This document shows, piece after piece, positions 50,093 through 59,029 of a stretch of DNA of 64,000 bases. Under the pieces are notes generated by a model. The model saw nothing but the letters and a program-made list of their open reading frames with translations. It was not told the origin of the DNA and did no database searches. Each line of letters starts with the position of its first letter. Positions within the stretch are counted from its first letter, which is position 1. Source of the DNA: JANQPX01 sp039197065 (GTDB lineage: Bacteria; Pseudomonadota; Alphaproteobacteria; Geminicoccales; Geminicoccaceae); contig JBCCUL010000007.1 in the NCBI GenBank assembly GCA_039197065.1, forward strand, positions 1 to 64,000, given 5' to 3'. The translations under genes and the position numbers were made by a program.

Positions 50093-51187
50093 GTGTCGCT
50101 CAGCTTTTGGTCCGGAAAAGAAAACCACGTTGGATACATTTTCTGGAGCCGGCTTTGCCTTGGCCTCATCTGCGCTTCTTTAGCGTTTTTGACGGATAGT
50201 GGATCGGTCACAGCCCAGGACCGTAAGGCCTATCAGCTGGTGACTGGCGACGTGGCGAGCCAGACCTACGCGATCGGCATTGGTATTTCATCGCTCGTTA
50301 AGATCGAGGTCATGCCGGAAACTGGTATAGACCTGGAAGCGGTCCCCACATCAGGTTTCCTGGAGAGCTTCGTCTTGTTGAATCAAGGCGATGCCGATTT
50401 TGCGTTGCTGAGAGGTGATTGGAACCAACTTATATCCGGGGCTGCAGATGCGACGGAGAAGGGAGCGTTTGCGAGCACTATCCAGACCGTAGCAACGTTG
50501 TCGGACGATGACAGGCAATCGACTTTGTTGATCGCTCGAAGCGATGTCGATCAGAACGCCGTCTACGAAGTGACGAAAGCGATTTTCGAGCACCACGGAT
50601 TCCTCCAGAGGGTGGAGGGCGCGGCGGTTGGTATAACGTTGGATAATGCCCTGGCGGATATCAATCTGCCTCTTCATGAAGGCGCACGCCAATACTATCA
50701 GGAAAAGGATGCTCTGCCTCCGGCGCTTGCCAGCGCCGATGACGAGCCCACGGATTTGTTTCAGGAAGCCAGGACCTTCACCATTTACTTCGATCTTGGA
50801 CAGGCCAGCATCTCCGAGGATGGGGTAGCGGTACTAGACGATCTCGAGGCTTTCGCCAGGAGCCTCAAGTCACCCCTCATTTGGATTGCGGGCTATACCG
50901 ATACGACGGGCGACGCCGACTACAATCTCGACCTTGCGCAACGGCGTGCTGACGCGGTCATGGCAGACCTTCAGTCAAGACAGATTGACTCACAAGGCAT
51001 TGAAGTCACAGCTCTTGGCGAGCGCTCGCCGTGGATCGTTACGTCGGACCAGGTAGATGAAGCTCGAAATCGACGCGTCGAGATACTCGTCGAACCCGTT
51101 GTGGATCGATTTGCTCGTGTGCAGGCGGAAGATTTGGCGTCCGATGGTGAAGACAAGCAGGCTGATCATCGCCGTCCGACGTTTTGA
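50093..51187 (+). CDS. Shortened TAXI-type binding domain fused to OmpA C-domain
   Basis: A 364-residue exported protein with an N-terminal signal (helix around LCLGLICASLAFLTDSGSVTAQ). The first half resembles TAXI-type TRAP binding proteins (QLVTGDVASQTYAIGIGISSLV, PTSGFLESFVLLNQGDADFALLRGD, INLPLHEGARQYYQEKDALPP) but is only about 200 residues, much shorter than the usual 300. The second half is an OmpA/Pal peptidoglycan-binding domain (FDLGQASISEDGVAVLDDL, GYTDTTGDADYNLDLAQRRADAV, ARNRRVEI). It suggests a periplasmic sensor or scaffold anchored to peptidoglycan rather than a transport protein. GTG start. Confidence 0.75.
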   Translation: MSLSFWSGKENHVGYIFWSRLCLGLICASLAFLTDSGSVTAQDRKAYQLVTGDVASQTYAIGIGISSLVKIEVMPETGIDLEAVPTSGFLESFVLLNQGDADFALLRGDWNQLISGAADATEKGAFASTIQTVATLSDDDRQSTLLIARSDVDQNAVYEVTKAIFEHHGFLQRVEGAAVGITLDNALADINLPLHEGARQYYQEKDALPPALASADDEPTDLFQEARTFTIYFDLGQASISEDGVAVLDDLEAFARSLKSPLIWIAGYTDTTGDADYNLDLAQRRADAVMADLQSRQIDSQGIEVTALGERSPWIVTSDQVDEARNRRVEILVEPVVDRFARVQAEDLASDGEDKQADHRRPTF

Positions 51188-51219
51188 GCGATTGGACAGG
51201 ATGCGGAGGCAGTCCAACC

Positions 51220-51678
51220 ATGAGTCGACATGAAAGATTTGGTGTTCGGGACCGCCTCCTAGCTCTGGTAATCTCTCTCGGGGGTCTGTCTTTTACACCA
51301 CACTCTTCGATCGCCTCAGATTTGCCTGATTTCGTACTGGTCGACATTTTCTTAGGACGGTCGTCAGGCAGCCCGGACAGCTCCTATCTCGGCGCTACAA
51401 TTCGTAACGACGGCGCCAACTTCAGAGGCCAAGTCTCCGTCACCTGCGACTTCGCCTGTCGCGGATACAGTCGGCGCTATGTCGGTGGGTTGACCTTAGA
51501 AAATGGCCTGGACAATGGACGTGAGGTCAATCTAAGCAATCGGAATCCGCTTAATCTCGAAAGTTGCTTCTTCGTCTCAAGGCGGTCATTTACGTGTCAT
51601 ATCGACAAAAATGACAGCATCATTGAGTTGAACGAAGACAACAATTCACTGAGCAAAGAACTCTTAACTGGAAGATAG
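51220..51678 (+). CDS. Small secreted CARDB-like protein
   Basis: A 152-residue exported protein with a signal segment LLALVISLGGLSFTPHSSIAS, then a single beta-rich domain ending IIELNEDNNSLSKELL, the ending pattern of CARDB adhesion-type domains. Four Cys (CDFAC, SCFF, FTCHI) may form disulphides. ATG 51220 has GGAGG ten bases upstream. It follows the TAXI-OmpA gene by 32 bases, so the two are probably co-expressed. Function unknown. Confidence 0.6.
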   Translation: MSRHERFGVRDRLLALVISLGGLSFTPHSSIASDLPDFVLVDIFLGRSSGSPDSSYLGATIRNDGANFRGQVSVTCDFACRGYSRRYVGGLTLENGLDNGREVNLSNRNPLNLESCFFVSRRSFTCHIDKNDSIIELNEDNNSLSKELLTGR

Positions 51679-51760
51679 TGGGTCGTTCAAACACGATTAC
51701 GTCCAGCCAGAGCATAGTCCCTTTTGTTCGCGGCGGCTGAGGTCTTGAGAACCTTTCCAA

Positions 51761-51834
51761 TCAAGACCTGACGATAACGACGTCCAGTAGTTCGTCTCGC
51801 AGCCGGGCATTGAAGCTCTCGACATATTTCCAGG
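51761..51834 (-). pseudogene. IS3-type transposase C-terminal fragment
   Basis: The minus strand reads WKYVESFNARLRDELLDVVIVRS then TGA, matching the conserved 'YVESFNARLRDELLN' segment near the end of IS3-family transposases. Only about 24 codons remain. It lies in the 340-base gap before xthA, which otherwise holds nothing recognisable. Confidence 0.6.
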
Positions 51835-52020
51835 ATCGCATCGACCGAAAAACAGGATGGCCGACGATCGCTGAAGCCGAGGGGCGCTAAAAAAGGGTGA
51901 AAATTGCCATCATTTCTGTCAGACCTTGGCGGCGCTCGTCTTAGCTATCGAACCATGCCGGATGTCAGACGAGGTCCAGCGCGGAAGAGAGTCCAGCACG
52001 AAAAAATCTGGTGCGAAGAA

Positions 52021-52791
52021 ATGAAGATTGCGACTTGGAATGTGAACTCGATTCGCGCTCGGATGCCGATCGCGACCGCCTGGCTGGAGCGGGTGCAGCC
52101 GGATGTGCTGTTGCTGCAGGAGACGAAGTGTCTGCCTGAGAAGTTCCCCGCGGAGGCGTTCGAGGATCTGCATTACAATATCGAGCTGATCGGCGAGCCC
52201 TCGCTCAATGGCGTCGCCATCCTGTCCAAGAGCCCGATCGAGGATGTGGTCACGGCGCTGCCGGGCGATGACGAGGATCAGGAAGCGCGCTACATCGAAG
52301 CCACGGTGAATGGGGTGCGCGTTGCGTCGGTCTATGTGCCAAACGGCACAGCGCTCGACAGCCCGCGATTTCCCTTCAAGCTCGCCTTCTTCGATCGCCT
52401 CCGGGCCCATGCCAAAAGCCTCCTGGAGAATGATCAGCCGCTGGTCATCGGCGGCGACTACAACGTCGCGCCGACGCCCGCCGACGTTTATGACGCCAAG
52501 GCGTTAGACGGCACGATCTGCTATCATCCGGCCGAGCGCGAGAAATGGCGGACGCTCACCAATATCGGCCTTTATGATGCCTATCGCGCCGTGGAGCCTG
52601 ACACGATTGCGTTTAGCTGGTGGCATTATCAGGAACGATCCTTTCAGCTCGGCAACGGCTATCGGATCGATCATCTGCTGCTGTCACCGAGTGCGCTCGA
52701 TCGTCTGGAGACGGTGGAGATCGACGAGCAGCCGAGGCGTGAGAAATCGCCATCTGATCACACCCCGGTCTTGTGCTCGCTCGCAGCCTGA
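52021..52791 (+). CDS. xthA: Exodeoxyribonuclease III / AP endonuclease
   Basis: A 256-residue EEP-fold nuclease for base-excision repair: MKIATWNVNSIRAR start, QPDVLLLQETK with the metal-binding E, YVPNGTALDSPRFPFKLAFFDRL with the catalytic Y, GGDYNVAPTPADV with D/N, WWHYQERSFQLGNGYRIDHLLLS and SDHTPV with the final D-H pair. Start at ATG 52021 is standard for the family; upstream extension has no homology. Confidence 0.96.
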   Translation: MKIATWNVNSIRARMPIATAWLERVQPDVLLLQETKCLPEKFPAEAFEDLHYNIELIGEPSLNGVAILSKSPIEDVVTALPGDDEDQEARYIEATVNGVRVASVYVPNGTALDSPRFPFKLAFFDRLRAHAKSLLENDQPLVIGGDYNVAPTPADVYDAKALDGTICYHPAEREKWRTLTNIGLYDAYRAVEPDTIAFSWWHYQERSFQLGNGYRIDHLLLSPSALDRLETVEIDEQPRREKSPSDHTPVLCSLAA

Positions 52792-53044
52792 CCATCTATG
52801 GGGCGAGCGGCACGGGCACGCTGTCGAGAACATGTTGCGATCGTGACGAGAACATTTCACGACATGCGTCGGGTCGATTTGGAACAAAGTGATCCTGATG
52901 AACGTTAACCCCTTGAATGACGCTGGCAGGTCGCCCCGAGCGTTGATGCGTGCGTCCTTCATGTCATCGGCAGATTAGAACACGGTAAGAAAACCTGCCG
53001 GCGAGATGCCGGGCGTCAACAATCGGTAGACAGCAAGTAACACA

Positions 53045-54373
53045 ATGAAAGTTCTGAATTTTCTTATGCCGACCATCGCGGTCGCGTTTTTGGCGTTTCT
53101 CGCGGGCAGCTATGTCATGTTTGCCGAGGCCGGTCCTGCCGGATTCCTCAGCAATGCCTACAAGGCCGGCCAGGCGCTGATCGACCAGCAGACCAATTAC
53201 CGCCACCCCTATTTCTCACGCTTCCATCAAAAGGCCCGCACCGATGAGCGCGGGGTTACCATCTACGATCCGGCCAAAGCCCAGGACGGCTTCACGCTCT
53301 ATACCTCCGGCCACGATCAGCGCGCCTTCCTGATCTCGATGAACGGCGACGTGCTCCATGAGTGGGATCTGCCATTCAGCGCGATCTGGAACGAGACGTC
53401 GCCGGTCAAGCAGCCGCTCGGTGATGAATACATCTACTATCGCCGCGCCTATGTTTATCCGAATGGCGATCTGCTCACTGTGTACATTGCCTCGGGCGAT
53501 ACGCCCTGGGGCTACGGCATGGCGCGCATGACCAAGGACAGTGAGCTTGTCTGGAGCTATCTCGGTCAGGTGCATCACGACTTCGATGTCGGCGCTGATG
53601 GCAAGATCTACACGCTTACCCACGAGATCCGCCATGACGTGATCGAAGAGTGGACGCAGCTGAAGCCGCCGCGCGTCGATGACTTCATCATCGTGCTCTC
53701 GCCCGAAGGCGAAGAGATCCAGAAAGTCGACGTGACGCGCGCCTTGGTCGACAGCACCTACGGCAGGATGCTGACCCGCATTCCCTGGTATGCCGAGCAG
53801 AGCGGCGATTACCTGCACACCAACTCGATCGATATCATCGAAGGGAATGAGGCCGACGTCTTTGCCTTTGGCGAGGAAGGCGATGTGCTGATCTCGATGC
53901 GCGAACTGACCACCGGTGCGATCGCAACGGTCGACATGGAGAACGAGGTCTTCCGTTGGGCGACAACGGGGTCCTGGGCCGGTCAGCACGATCCGGACAT
54001 CATGGAGAACGGCAACATCCTGATGTTCGATAATCGCGGTGAATTCGGCGAGCACGGTACGGCGCGGGTCATCGAGTTCGACCCGGAGACCGATGGGATC
54101 GCCTGGGAGTATTCAGGCACAGAGGAACATCCGTTTGACAGCGTATTGCGCTCCATCCAATCAAGGCTGCCCAACGGCAACACGCTGATCACCGAGAGCG
54201 ACGGTGGTCGTCTCTTCGAGGTGACGCCGGATAACGAGATTGTCTGGGAGTTCATCAATCCGGTGCGCGGCGGCGACAATGACGAGTTCATTCCGATCGT
54301 CTCGTCGGGCGAGCGGATCGATCCCGACAGTCTCGATCCCGACTTCCTGCAATCCCTGTCCAATCCTAGTTAA
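53045..54373 (+). CDS. Arylsulfotransferase-like (ASST) protein
   Basis: A 442-residue protein with an N-terminal signal/anchor helix (LMPTIAVAFLAFLAGSYVMFA), so exported or membrane-tethered on the periplasmic side. The remainder is a beta-propeller of the ASST/Arylsulfotran_2 type: HEWDLPF, RRAYVYPNGDLL, LVWSYLGQVHHDFDVGADGKIYTLTHE, HTNSIDIIEG, GQHDPDIMENGNILMFDN and SRLPNGNTLITESDGGRLFEV repeats. Catalytic-type His occur in HHDF, HTNS and GQHDPD. It is the first gene of a four-gene cassette ending with a sulfotransferase. The sulfate donor and acceptor are unknown. Confidence 0.8.
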   Translation: MKVLNFLMPTIAVAFLAFLAGSYVMFAEAGPAGFLSNAYKAGQALIDQQTNYRHPYFSRFHQKARTDERGVTIYDPAKAQDGFTLYTSGHDQRAFLISMNGDVLHEWDLPFSAIWNETSPVKQPLGDEYIYYRRAYVYPNGDLLTVYIASGDTPWGYGMARMTKDSELVWSYLGQVHHDFDVGADGKIYTLTHEIRHDVIEEWTQLKPPRVDDFIIVLSPEGEEIQKVDVTRALVDSTYGRMLTRIPWYAEQSGDYLHTNSIDIIEGNEADVFAFGEEGDVLISMRELTTGAIATVDMENEVFRWATTGSWAGQHDPDIMENGNILMFDNRGEFGEHGTARVIEFDPETDGIAWEYSGTEEHPFDSVLRSIQSRLPNGNTLITESDGGRLFEVTPDNEIVWEFINPVRGGDNDEFIPIVSSGERIDPDSLDPDFLQSLSNPS

Positions 54374-54424
54374 TGTCCAACCCAAGCTTTCGGGCTGATG
54401 CCCTTTTCGGGAGGAGTTGATCTG

Positions 54425-54658
54425 ATGAAGACCGTTGCTTTGTTCCTGTTCGCCCTCACCTTCGTCATCGGTTTCGGCCAGGACGCGAGCGCCTATATCG
54501 GCCCTGGCGCCGGCCTTTCGATGCTCGGCGCGTTTTGGGGACTGGTCGTCGCCGTGCTCGCAGCACTGAGCTTCCTTCTGCTTTGGCCGCTTCGCAAGAT
54601 GTTCAAGAAGAACGCGGCTGCCTCCGAAGCCGAACAGCAGGAAAAGGCGGCTCCCTGA
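54425..54658 (+). CDS. Small membrane protein of the sulfotransferase cassette
   Basis: A 77-residue protein with a signal-like first helix (VALFLFALTFVIGFGQDASA), the short motif YIGPGAGLSMLGAFWG at the membrane interface, a second helix (LVVAVLAALSFLLLWPL) and a basic, Glu-rich cytoplasmic tail. 'YIGPGAG' starts are seen in other small envelope proteins of unknown role. GGGAGGAG site precedes ATG 54425. Probably an accessory subunit of the neighbouring membrane complex. Confidence 0.7.
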   Translation: MKTVALFLFALTFVIGFGQDASAYIGPGAGLSMLGAFWGLVVAVLAALSFLLLWPLRKMFKKNAAASEAEQQEKAAP

Positions 54659-54699
54659 TCCTGCGACGCTAGCGCATTGATGATCAGGTCCTGAGCTCT

Positions 54700-55443
54700 A
54701 TGGGTGTTTTCGACTTGCCGGCTCCGCTCTTCACCTGGGCCGACCAGATGATGAGTGGCTTTGCGTCACCGACCTTCAGACTGATCCTCTGGGGGCTGGT
54801 GGCGGCCGCTCTTTCCATGGGGCTCTACTGGCTGTTCTCCCCGCAGGGAAAACTGAACGATGTCAAGATCCGAGCACTCGACGCCAGGCGGAAGCTGAAC
54901 GCGTTCGACGGCGAGTTCGCCGAGGCCTGGCCGATGATGCGTTCAATGCTCGGGCTGTCCTTGAAGCAGCTTGGCATGACCACGATGCCGGCCATTCTGG
55001 CCTCGCTTCCGGTGCTGGCCCTGATCGTCTGGCTCGGCACCGCCTATGGCTATCGCCTGCCGGCGGACGGCGGCGCGATCGACGTGCAGACGACGCCTGC
55101 GGTCGAAGCGCTGGCCGAGATCAGAAGCGGTGCGATCGAAAACGCCTCGCCCGGCAACGCGCCCCGGATGGTGGTGACCGGCGCCGGCGGGGAGGTGATC
55201 AGCGACTTCACGCTCGCCGCACCTGTACCCACCATCCATAAGAAGCAGTGGTGGAATACGCTCATCGGTAACCCCTTGGGCTATCTGCCAGACGAGGGCG
55301 AGATCGAGGCGATTGTGTTCGAACTGCCGGAGAACGACTATCTCGGCTTCGGCCCCGGCTGGCTTCGCCCCTGGTATGTCCTGTTCTTCACCATCCTCGT
55401 GCTCGGCTCGCTCGCCATCAAGAAGTTCGGCCGGATCGAGTAG
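54700..55443 (+). CDS. EMC3/TMCO1 (DUF106)-like membrane protein
   Basis: A 247-residue protein with a first helix (RLILWGLVAAALSMGLYWLF), a cytoplasmic helical hairpin (LNDVKIRALDARRKLNAFDGEFAEAWPMMRSMLGLSLKQLG), a second helix (MPAILASLPVLALIVWLGTAYG), a periplasmic insert of about 110 residues and a final helix. This arrangement resembles the Oxa1 superfamily (YidC/EMC3/DUF106), membrane insertases or chaperones, though the periplasmic insert is unusual. It could help place cassette membrane proteins. The assignment rests on topology, not on a catalytic motif. Confidence 0.55.
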   Translation: MGVFDLPAPLFTWADQMMSGFASPTFRLILWGLVAAALSMGLYWLFSPQGKLNDVKIRALDARRKLNAFDGEFAEAWPMMRSMLGLSLKQLGMTTMPAILASLPVLALIVWLGTAYGYRLPADGGAIDVQTTPAVEALAEIRSGAIENASPGNAPRMVVTGAGGEVISDFTLAAPVPTIHKKQWWNTLIGNPLGYLPDEGEIEAIVFELPENDYLGFGPGWLRPWYVLFFTILVLGSLAIKKFGRIE

Positions 55444-55456
55444 ACGGAGCGCGCTC

Positions 55457-56608
55457 ATGGCTTCAGAAGGCAGTGACTTCGAGGTCGCCGGATGGGTCGA
55501 CCGTCTCGGCGGCCATATGGAGCGGCATCCGAAATTCTGGATCAAGCTCGGCAATCTCGAAAGCCGGATGCTCAAAGACGAGCTCGTCAAAGTCAGGATT
55601 GAGGCGCCGATCTACGTCGCTGGCCTCGCACGCTCTGGCAGCACCTTCCTGCTGGAGGCGCTGGCTGAACATGAGGACACCGTCACCCACCGCTACAAAG
55701 ACTTTCCGCCGGTGTTCACACCCTATTGGTGGAACCGCTTTTTGGGCTTCATGCCGAAGAAGGAGGCGGCACCCGCCGAGCGCGCGCACAAGGACGGGAT
55801 CAAGATCACCGAGGAAAGTCCCGAAGCCTTCGAGGAAGCCCTCTGGATGGCGTTCCACCCTTCGCTGCATGATCCCAAGACCAGCGCCATGCTCGGGCGC
55901 GACCAGGCCGACGCGGCCTTCGAGAACTTTTATCGGGACCATGTCAGAAAGCTGCTCGCGGTGCGCGGCGGCAGGCGGTATCTCTCCAAGGGCAATTACA
56001 ACCTGACCCGCCTCGCCTATCTCCAGAAATTGTTCGACGATGCGCGCTTCGTTCTGCCGATCCGAGCGCCAGCCTGGCATATCGCTTCTCTGATCAAGCA
56101 GCATCGTCTCTTCAGGGATGGCCTCGCGAATAACCGAAAGGCGCTGGATCACATGCGTCGGGTCGGCCATTTCGAGTTCGGTCCGGATCGCCGGCCGATC
56201 AACGCCGACGACGATCAGATGATCCTGGCGATTCTGGACCTTTGGGAACGGGGCGAGGAGGTCGAAGGACAGGCGCGCTATTGGGCGCATCTGCATGGCA
56301 AGATTGCCGATCAGCTGGAGGGAGACGCGCAACTACGCGAGGCCGTCCTGATCGTCGGTTATGAAGACCTTTGCGCCGATCCGGAACCCATGATCCGAAA
56401 GCTGTTCGATCACTGCAGGCTTTCGATCGGCGAGGACAGGGTCAAAGACCTCGCGTCAAGGGTTCAGTTTCCCGCTTATTATCAGCCGAAATTCAGCGAT
56501 GCCGAGCGCGAGATGATCGATGAGATCACCGGCCCTGTCGCGGAACGCTTCGCCCTGCTGGCTGGTACGTCCGCAGCCGCAACCGGCGCGCGCGTCGCTA
56601 CTGGCTAG
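55457..56608 (+). CDS. Sulfotransferase family protein
   Basis: A 383-residue PAPS-dependent sulfotransferase-like protein. The 5'-phosphosulfate loop is VAGLARSGSTFLLEAL (about 52-67) and a 3'-phosphate-binding segment is FVLPIRAPAWHIASLIKQH. A C-terminal basic/Ala tail ends the protein. ATG 55457 follows the EMC3-like stop by 13 bases. No signal peptide: a cytoplasmic enzyme that would sulfate a precursor later exported or processed by the other cassette members (inference). Confidence 0.85.
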   Translation: MASEGSDFEVAGWVDRLGGHMERHPKFWIKLGNLESRMLKDELVKVRIEAPIYVAGLARSGSTFLLEALAEHEDTVTHRYKDFPPVFTPYWWNRFLGFMPKKEAAPAERAHKDGIKITEESPEAFEEALWMAFHPSLHDPKTSAMLGRDQADAAFENFYRDHVRKLLAVRGGRRYLSKGNYNLTRLAYLQKLFDDARFVLPIRAPAWHIASLIKQHRLFRDGLANNRKALDHMRRVGHFEFGPDRRPINADDDQMILAILDLWERGEEVEGQARYWAHLHGKIADQLEGDAQLREAVLIVGYEDLCADPEPMIRKLFDHCRLSIGEDRVKDLASRVQFPAYYQPKFSDAEREMIDEITGPVAERFALLAGTSAAATGARVATG

Positions 56609-56615
56609 GATAGGA

Positions 56616-57467
56616 TCAGTCCTCGCGGATTTCCGCCCAGTGGGCGTCCGCAAATCCGCCAAGAGTCTGAAAACGAAAGTCCGGGTGAACGTCGAGACCG
56701 CGCTTTTTTGCATCCGCCGAAAGTACCGGGCGATGTTTCCGATGGATCCAGCAGGTCTTCATGTCCAGACGCTTAGCGGGAACATGGTCGAATCGGATCG
56801 ACGCTGCGACATGCATGACCCGACGCTTCTCGATTCCCGCTTCCTGCAGCTTGCTCAAGAGAAACGAAAACATGCCGGTGCTGGGTTTATAGACGCCGGA
56901 GTCCTCGGCGGTGTAGACGGCATCAAACTCCACGCCCAACATCTCATTGGTGACGTCGAAGGCGGCGTGGTCGGCATTGGTGATGACGACCAGCTGAAAA
57001 TGCTGCCTGAGATAAGCGAGGGCTGCGGGTGCGTCGGGGTGGATCGGCCAGCGTCCGATCGATCCGGCGAATTCCTGAGCAGCTGTCGGATCACGGTCGA
57101 CGCCGAAGAAATCGGCGAGCTGGTCATGTACCCGCAACAGCACATCGCGGTAGCTCATCCCCGGAAAGAGATTGGCCCGCTCCGCCTGGACAAAGGCCCG
57201 TAGGATCTCGCTTCGTCCCGCCGTGACGCCGACGTCGTGCAGCCACGGCATCAAAGCCGTAACGATCCCGCTTTCCCGATCAACCAGCGTGCCGTAACCA
57301 TCAAAGGTCAGCACCGATGCGTCACTCAGGCGTCGCGGACGTTCCGCAAAGATATTTTCCCCACGCGCCTCTTCTCCCTTTGTCTCGACCTGTGCGGTCA
57401 GCGTCTTCTCCGTTACGGCCTTGTTCGAGGTCGAACCGTAGAAGCACGTGTCGAGATCGACGACCAT
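56616..57467 (-). CDS. HAD-family hydrolase (haloacid dehalogenase type II-like)
   Basis: A 283-residue HAD protein. Motif I is LTFDGYGTLVDRESG (D nucleophile; note DGYGT in place of DxDGT), motif II T in VVITNADHAAFD, motif III K in GVYKPSTGMFSFLL, and motif IV in MHVAASIRFDHVPAKRLDM. The first 50 residues are an unusual Lys/Glu-rich extension. ATG 57467 has GGGGAAACG upstream. It is convergent with the sulfotransferase gene, so it is a separate unit. Substrate unknown. Confidence 0.8.
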   Translation of the reverse strand: MVVDLDTCFYGSTSNKAVTEKTLTAQVETKGEEARGENIFAERPRRLSDASVLTFDGYGTLVDRESGIVTALMPWLHDVGVTAGRSEILRAFVQAERANLFPGMSYRDVLLRVHDQLADFFGVDRDPTAAQEFAGSIGRWPIHPDAPAALAYLRQHFQLVVITNADHAAFDVTNEMLGVEFDAVYTAEDSGVYKPSTGMFSFLLSKLQEAGIEKRRVMHVAASIRFDHVPAKRLDMKTCWIHRKHRPVLSADAKKRGLDVHPDFRFQTLGGFADAHWAEIRED

Positions 57468-57635
57468 CGTTTCCCCGTTTCTCTCTTGATAACGTTCAGA
57501 CGTCGTGCTTTGACAGTGGCCCTGCCACCGAAGGACGAAATCCATGTCAGCCACAGCTGAACGACATCAGTTTGTAGGCCAAATGTTCTATCCGTATAGC
57601 GAACACGTTGGAAGAGAATATCTTCCATAGGATCT

Positions 57636-58853
57636 TTGCCCTTGAGTCATTTTTCATCAGACCCTGACGTGATGGCGCTTACCGATTGGATCTGTGAGCA
57701 GGCGCTCGTGCGCGTGAGCCTCGAATTTTTACTCGAAGGGTTTTGCGAACGTCTGACGACGATGGGTGTGCAGCTGATGCGTGGCTATTTCAGCGCGCAG
57801 ACTTTACATCCCCGTATTTCGGTTCTCGGTTGTACATGGAGACCCGTTGAAGGCATCAGCACCGATGTGGTTCTCTACAGGCCGGAACCAAGCGAGGCTT
57901 TTCTAACCAGCCCCTTCAAGCGCCTGATCGATGACGATCTCGAATTTCTGCAGGTCAAGCTGGAGGGGCACGACCCTTTGCCGTTCCCAGTCTGCGAAGA
58001 GTTTCGGGCCGAAGGCGGCACGGACTACCTTGCTCACCTGATTCGCTATGGGCGAAACGGTGTTCAAGATGGCAAGACCGGCGTGATCATGTCCTGGACG
58101 ACGTCGACACCCGGCGGCTTCAGCGAGGAACAGGTCGCACTCCTCCGTTACTTCGCGCCCAAACTTGGACTGGCAGTGCAGGCGCGCATTTCGCAGGACA
58201 TCACCATCAACCTTCTCGATACTTATGTCGGCAGCGTCGCCGGCAGACAAATTCTCAATGGCGAGATCAGGCGCGGCTCGCTCGAGGTCATCTCCTCGGT
58301 AATCCTCCTCTCGGATTTGCAGGGGTTCACCGCGATGTCCGAACGGGTGCCGCGTGATGATCTTGTGGAGATGTTGAACCAGTATTTCGACTGCCTGGTA
58401 GGGCCTATCACTGATCATGGCGGCAATGTTCTGAAGTTTCTGGGCGATGGGCTGCTTGCCACATTCCCTCTGAACGGCCGCCCTGCCGAAGAGCTCTGCG
58501 AACATGCGCTCGAAGCAGCCTCCGAGATCCTGGCCAGAACGGCTGAGATCGATGGCGAACGGCGCGCTGCAAGCAAGCCGGTGATGGATCTCGATATCGC
58601 CCTTCATCTCGGCGACGTCTACTGGGGCAATGTCGGCAGCGCCGAGCGGCTGGACTTCACGGTCGTCGGCCCGGCCGTCAACGAGGCGTCCAGGATCGAA
58701 GCGCTCTGCGCACAGTATGAACGCAATCTTCTCATGTCCGAGACATTTGCAGACGCGGCCAAGCGCTCGTCCCATCGGCTGGTCTCGATCGGACGGTTTG
58801 CGCTGCGCGGGGTCCGATCGGCGCAGGCTATCTACACGCTGGACCAAGCCTGA
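57636..58853 (+). CDS. Class III adenylate/guanylate cyclase
   Basis: A 405-residue protein with a sensory N-terminal region of about 200 residues (no membrane segment seen; resembles the GAF/heme-like input regions of rhizobial cyclases) and a CHD catalytic domain from about 218: SVILLSDLQGFTAMSER with the first metal Asp, FLGDGLLATFP with the second, and FTVVGPAVNEASRIEAL with the transition-state residues N and R. Rhizobial genomes have many such cyclases. It is monocistronic; the AraC gene downstream is separated by 177 bases. Confidence 0.88.
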   Translation: MPLSHFSSDPDVMALTDWICEQALVRVSLEFLLEGFCERLTTMGVQLMRGYFSAQTLHPRISVLGCTWRPVEGISTDVVLYRPEPSEAFLTSPFKRLIDDDLEFLQVKLEGHDPLPFPVCEEFRAEGGTDYLAHLIRYGRNGVQDGKTGVIMSWTTSTPGGFSEEQVALLRYFAPKLGLAVQARISQDITINLLDTYVGSVAGRQILNGEIRRGSLEVISSVILLSDLQGFTAMSERVPRDDLVEMLNQYFDCLVGPITDHGGNVLKFLGDGLLATFPLNGRPAEELCEHALEAASEILARTAEIDGERRAASKPVMDLDIALHLGDVYWGNVGSAERLDFTVVGPAVNEASRIEALCAQYERNLLMSETFADAAKRSSHRLVSIGRFALRGVRSAQAIYTLDQA

Positions 58854-59029
58854 AGCGTTGTTTGCCGGATCCAGCAGGCAGCCAACTTTTCCTCGGAGCC
58901 ATCGTCGCCTTAAGGGTTCATATCTCACAGTCTCATTCTACGCCTCTGCGTCTTGTCAAAACACAGGAAGCTGTCCGATGCTTAAATCAGAACAAATAAG
59001 TTTGATGGGGGCTTCGAGGGAACGGCGCG

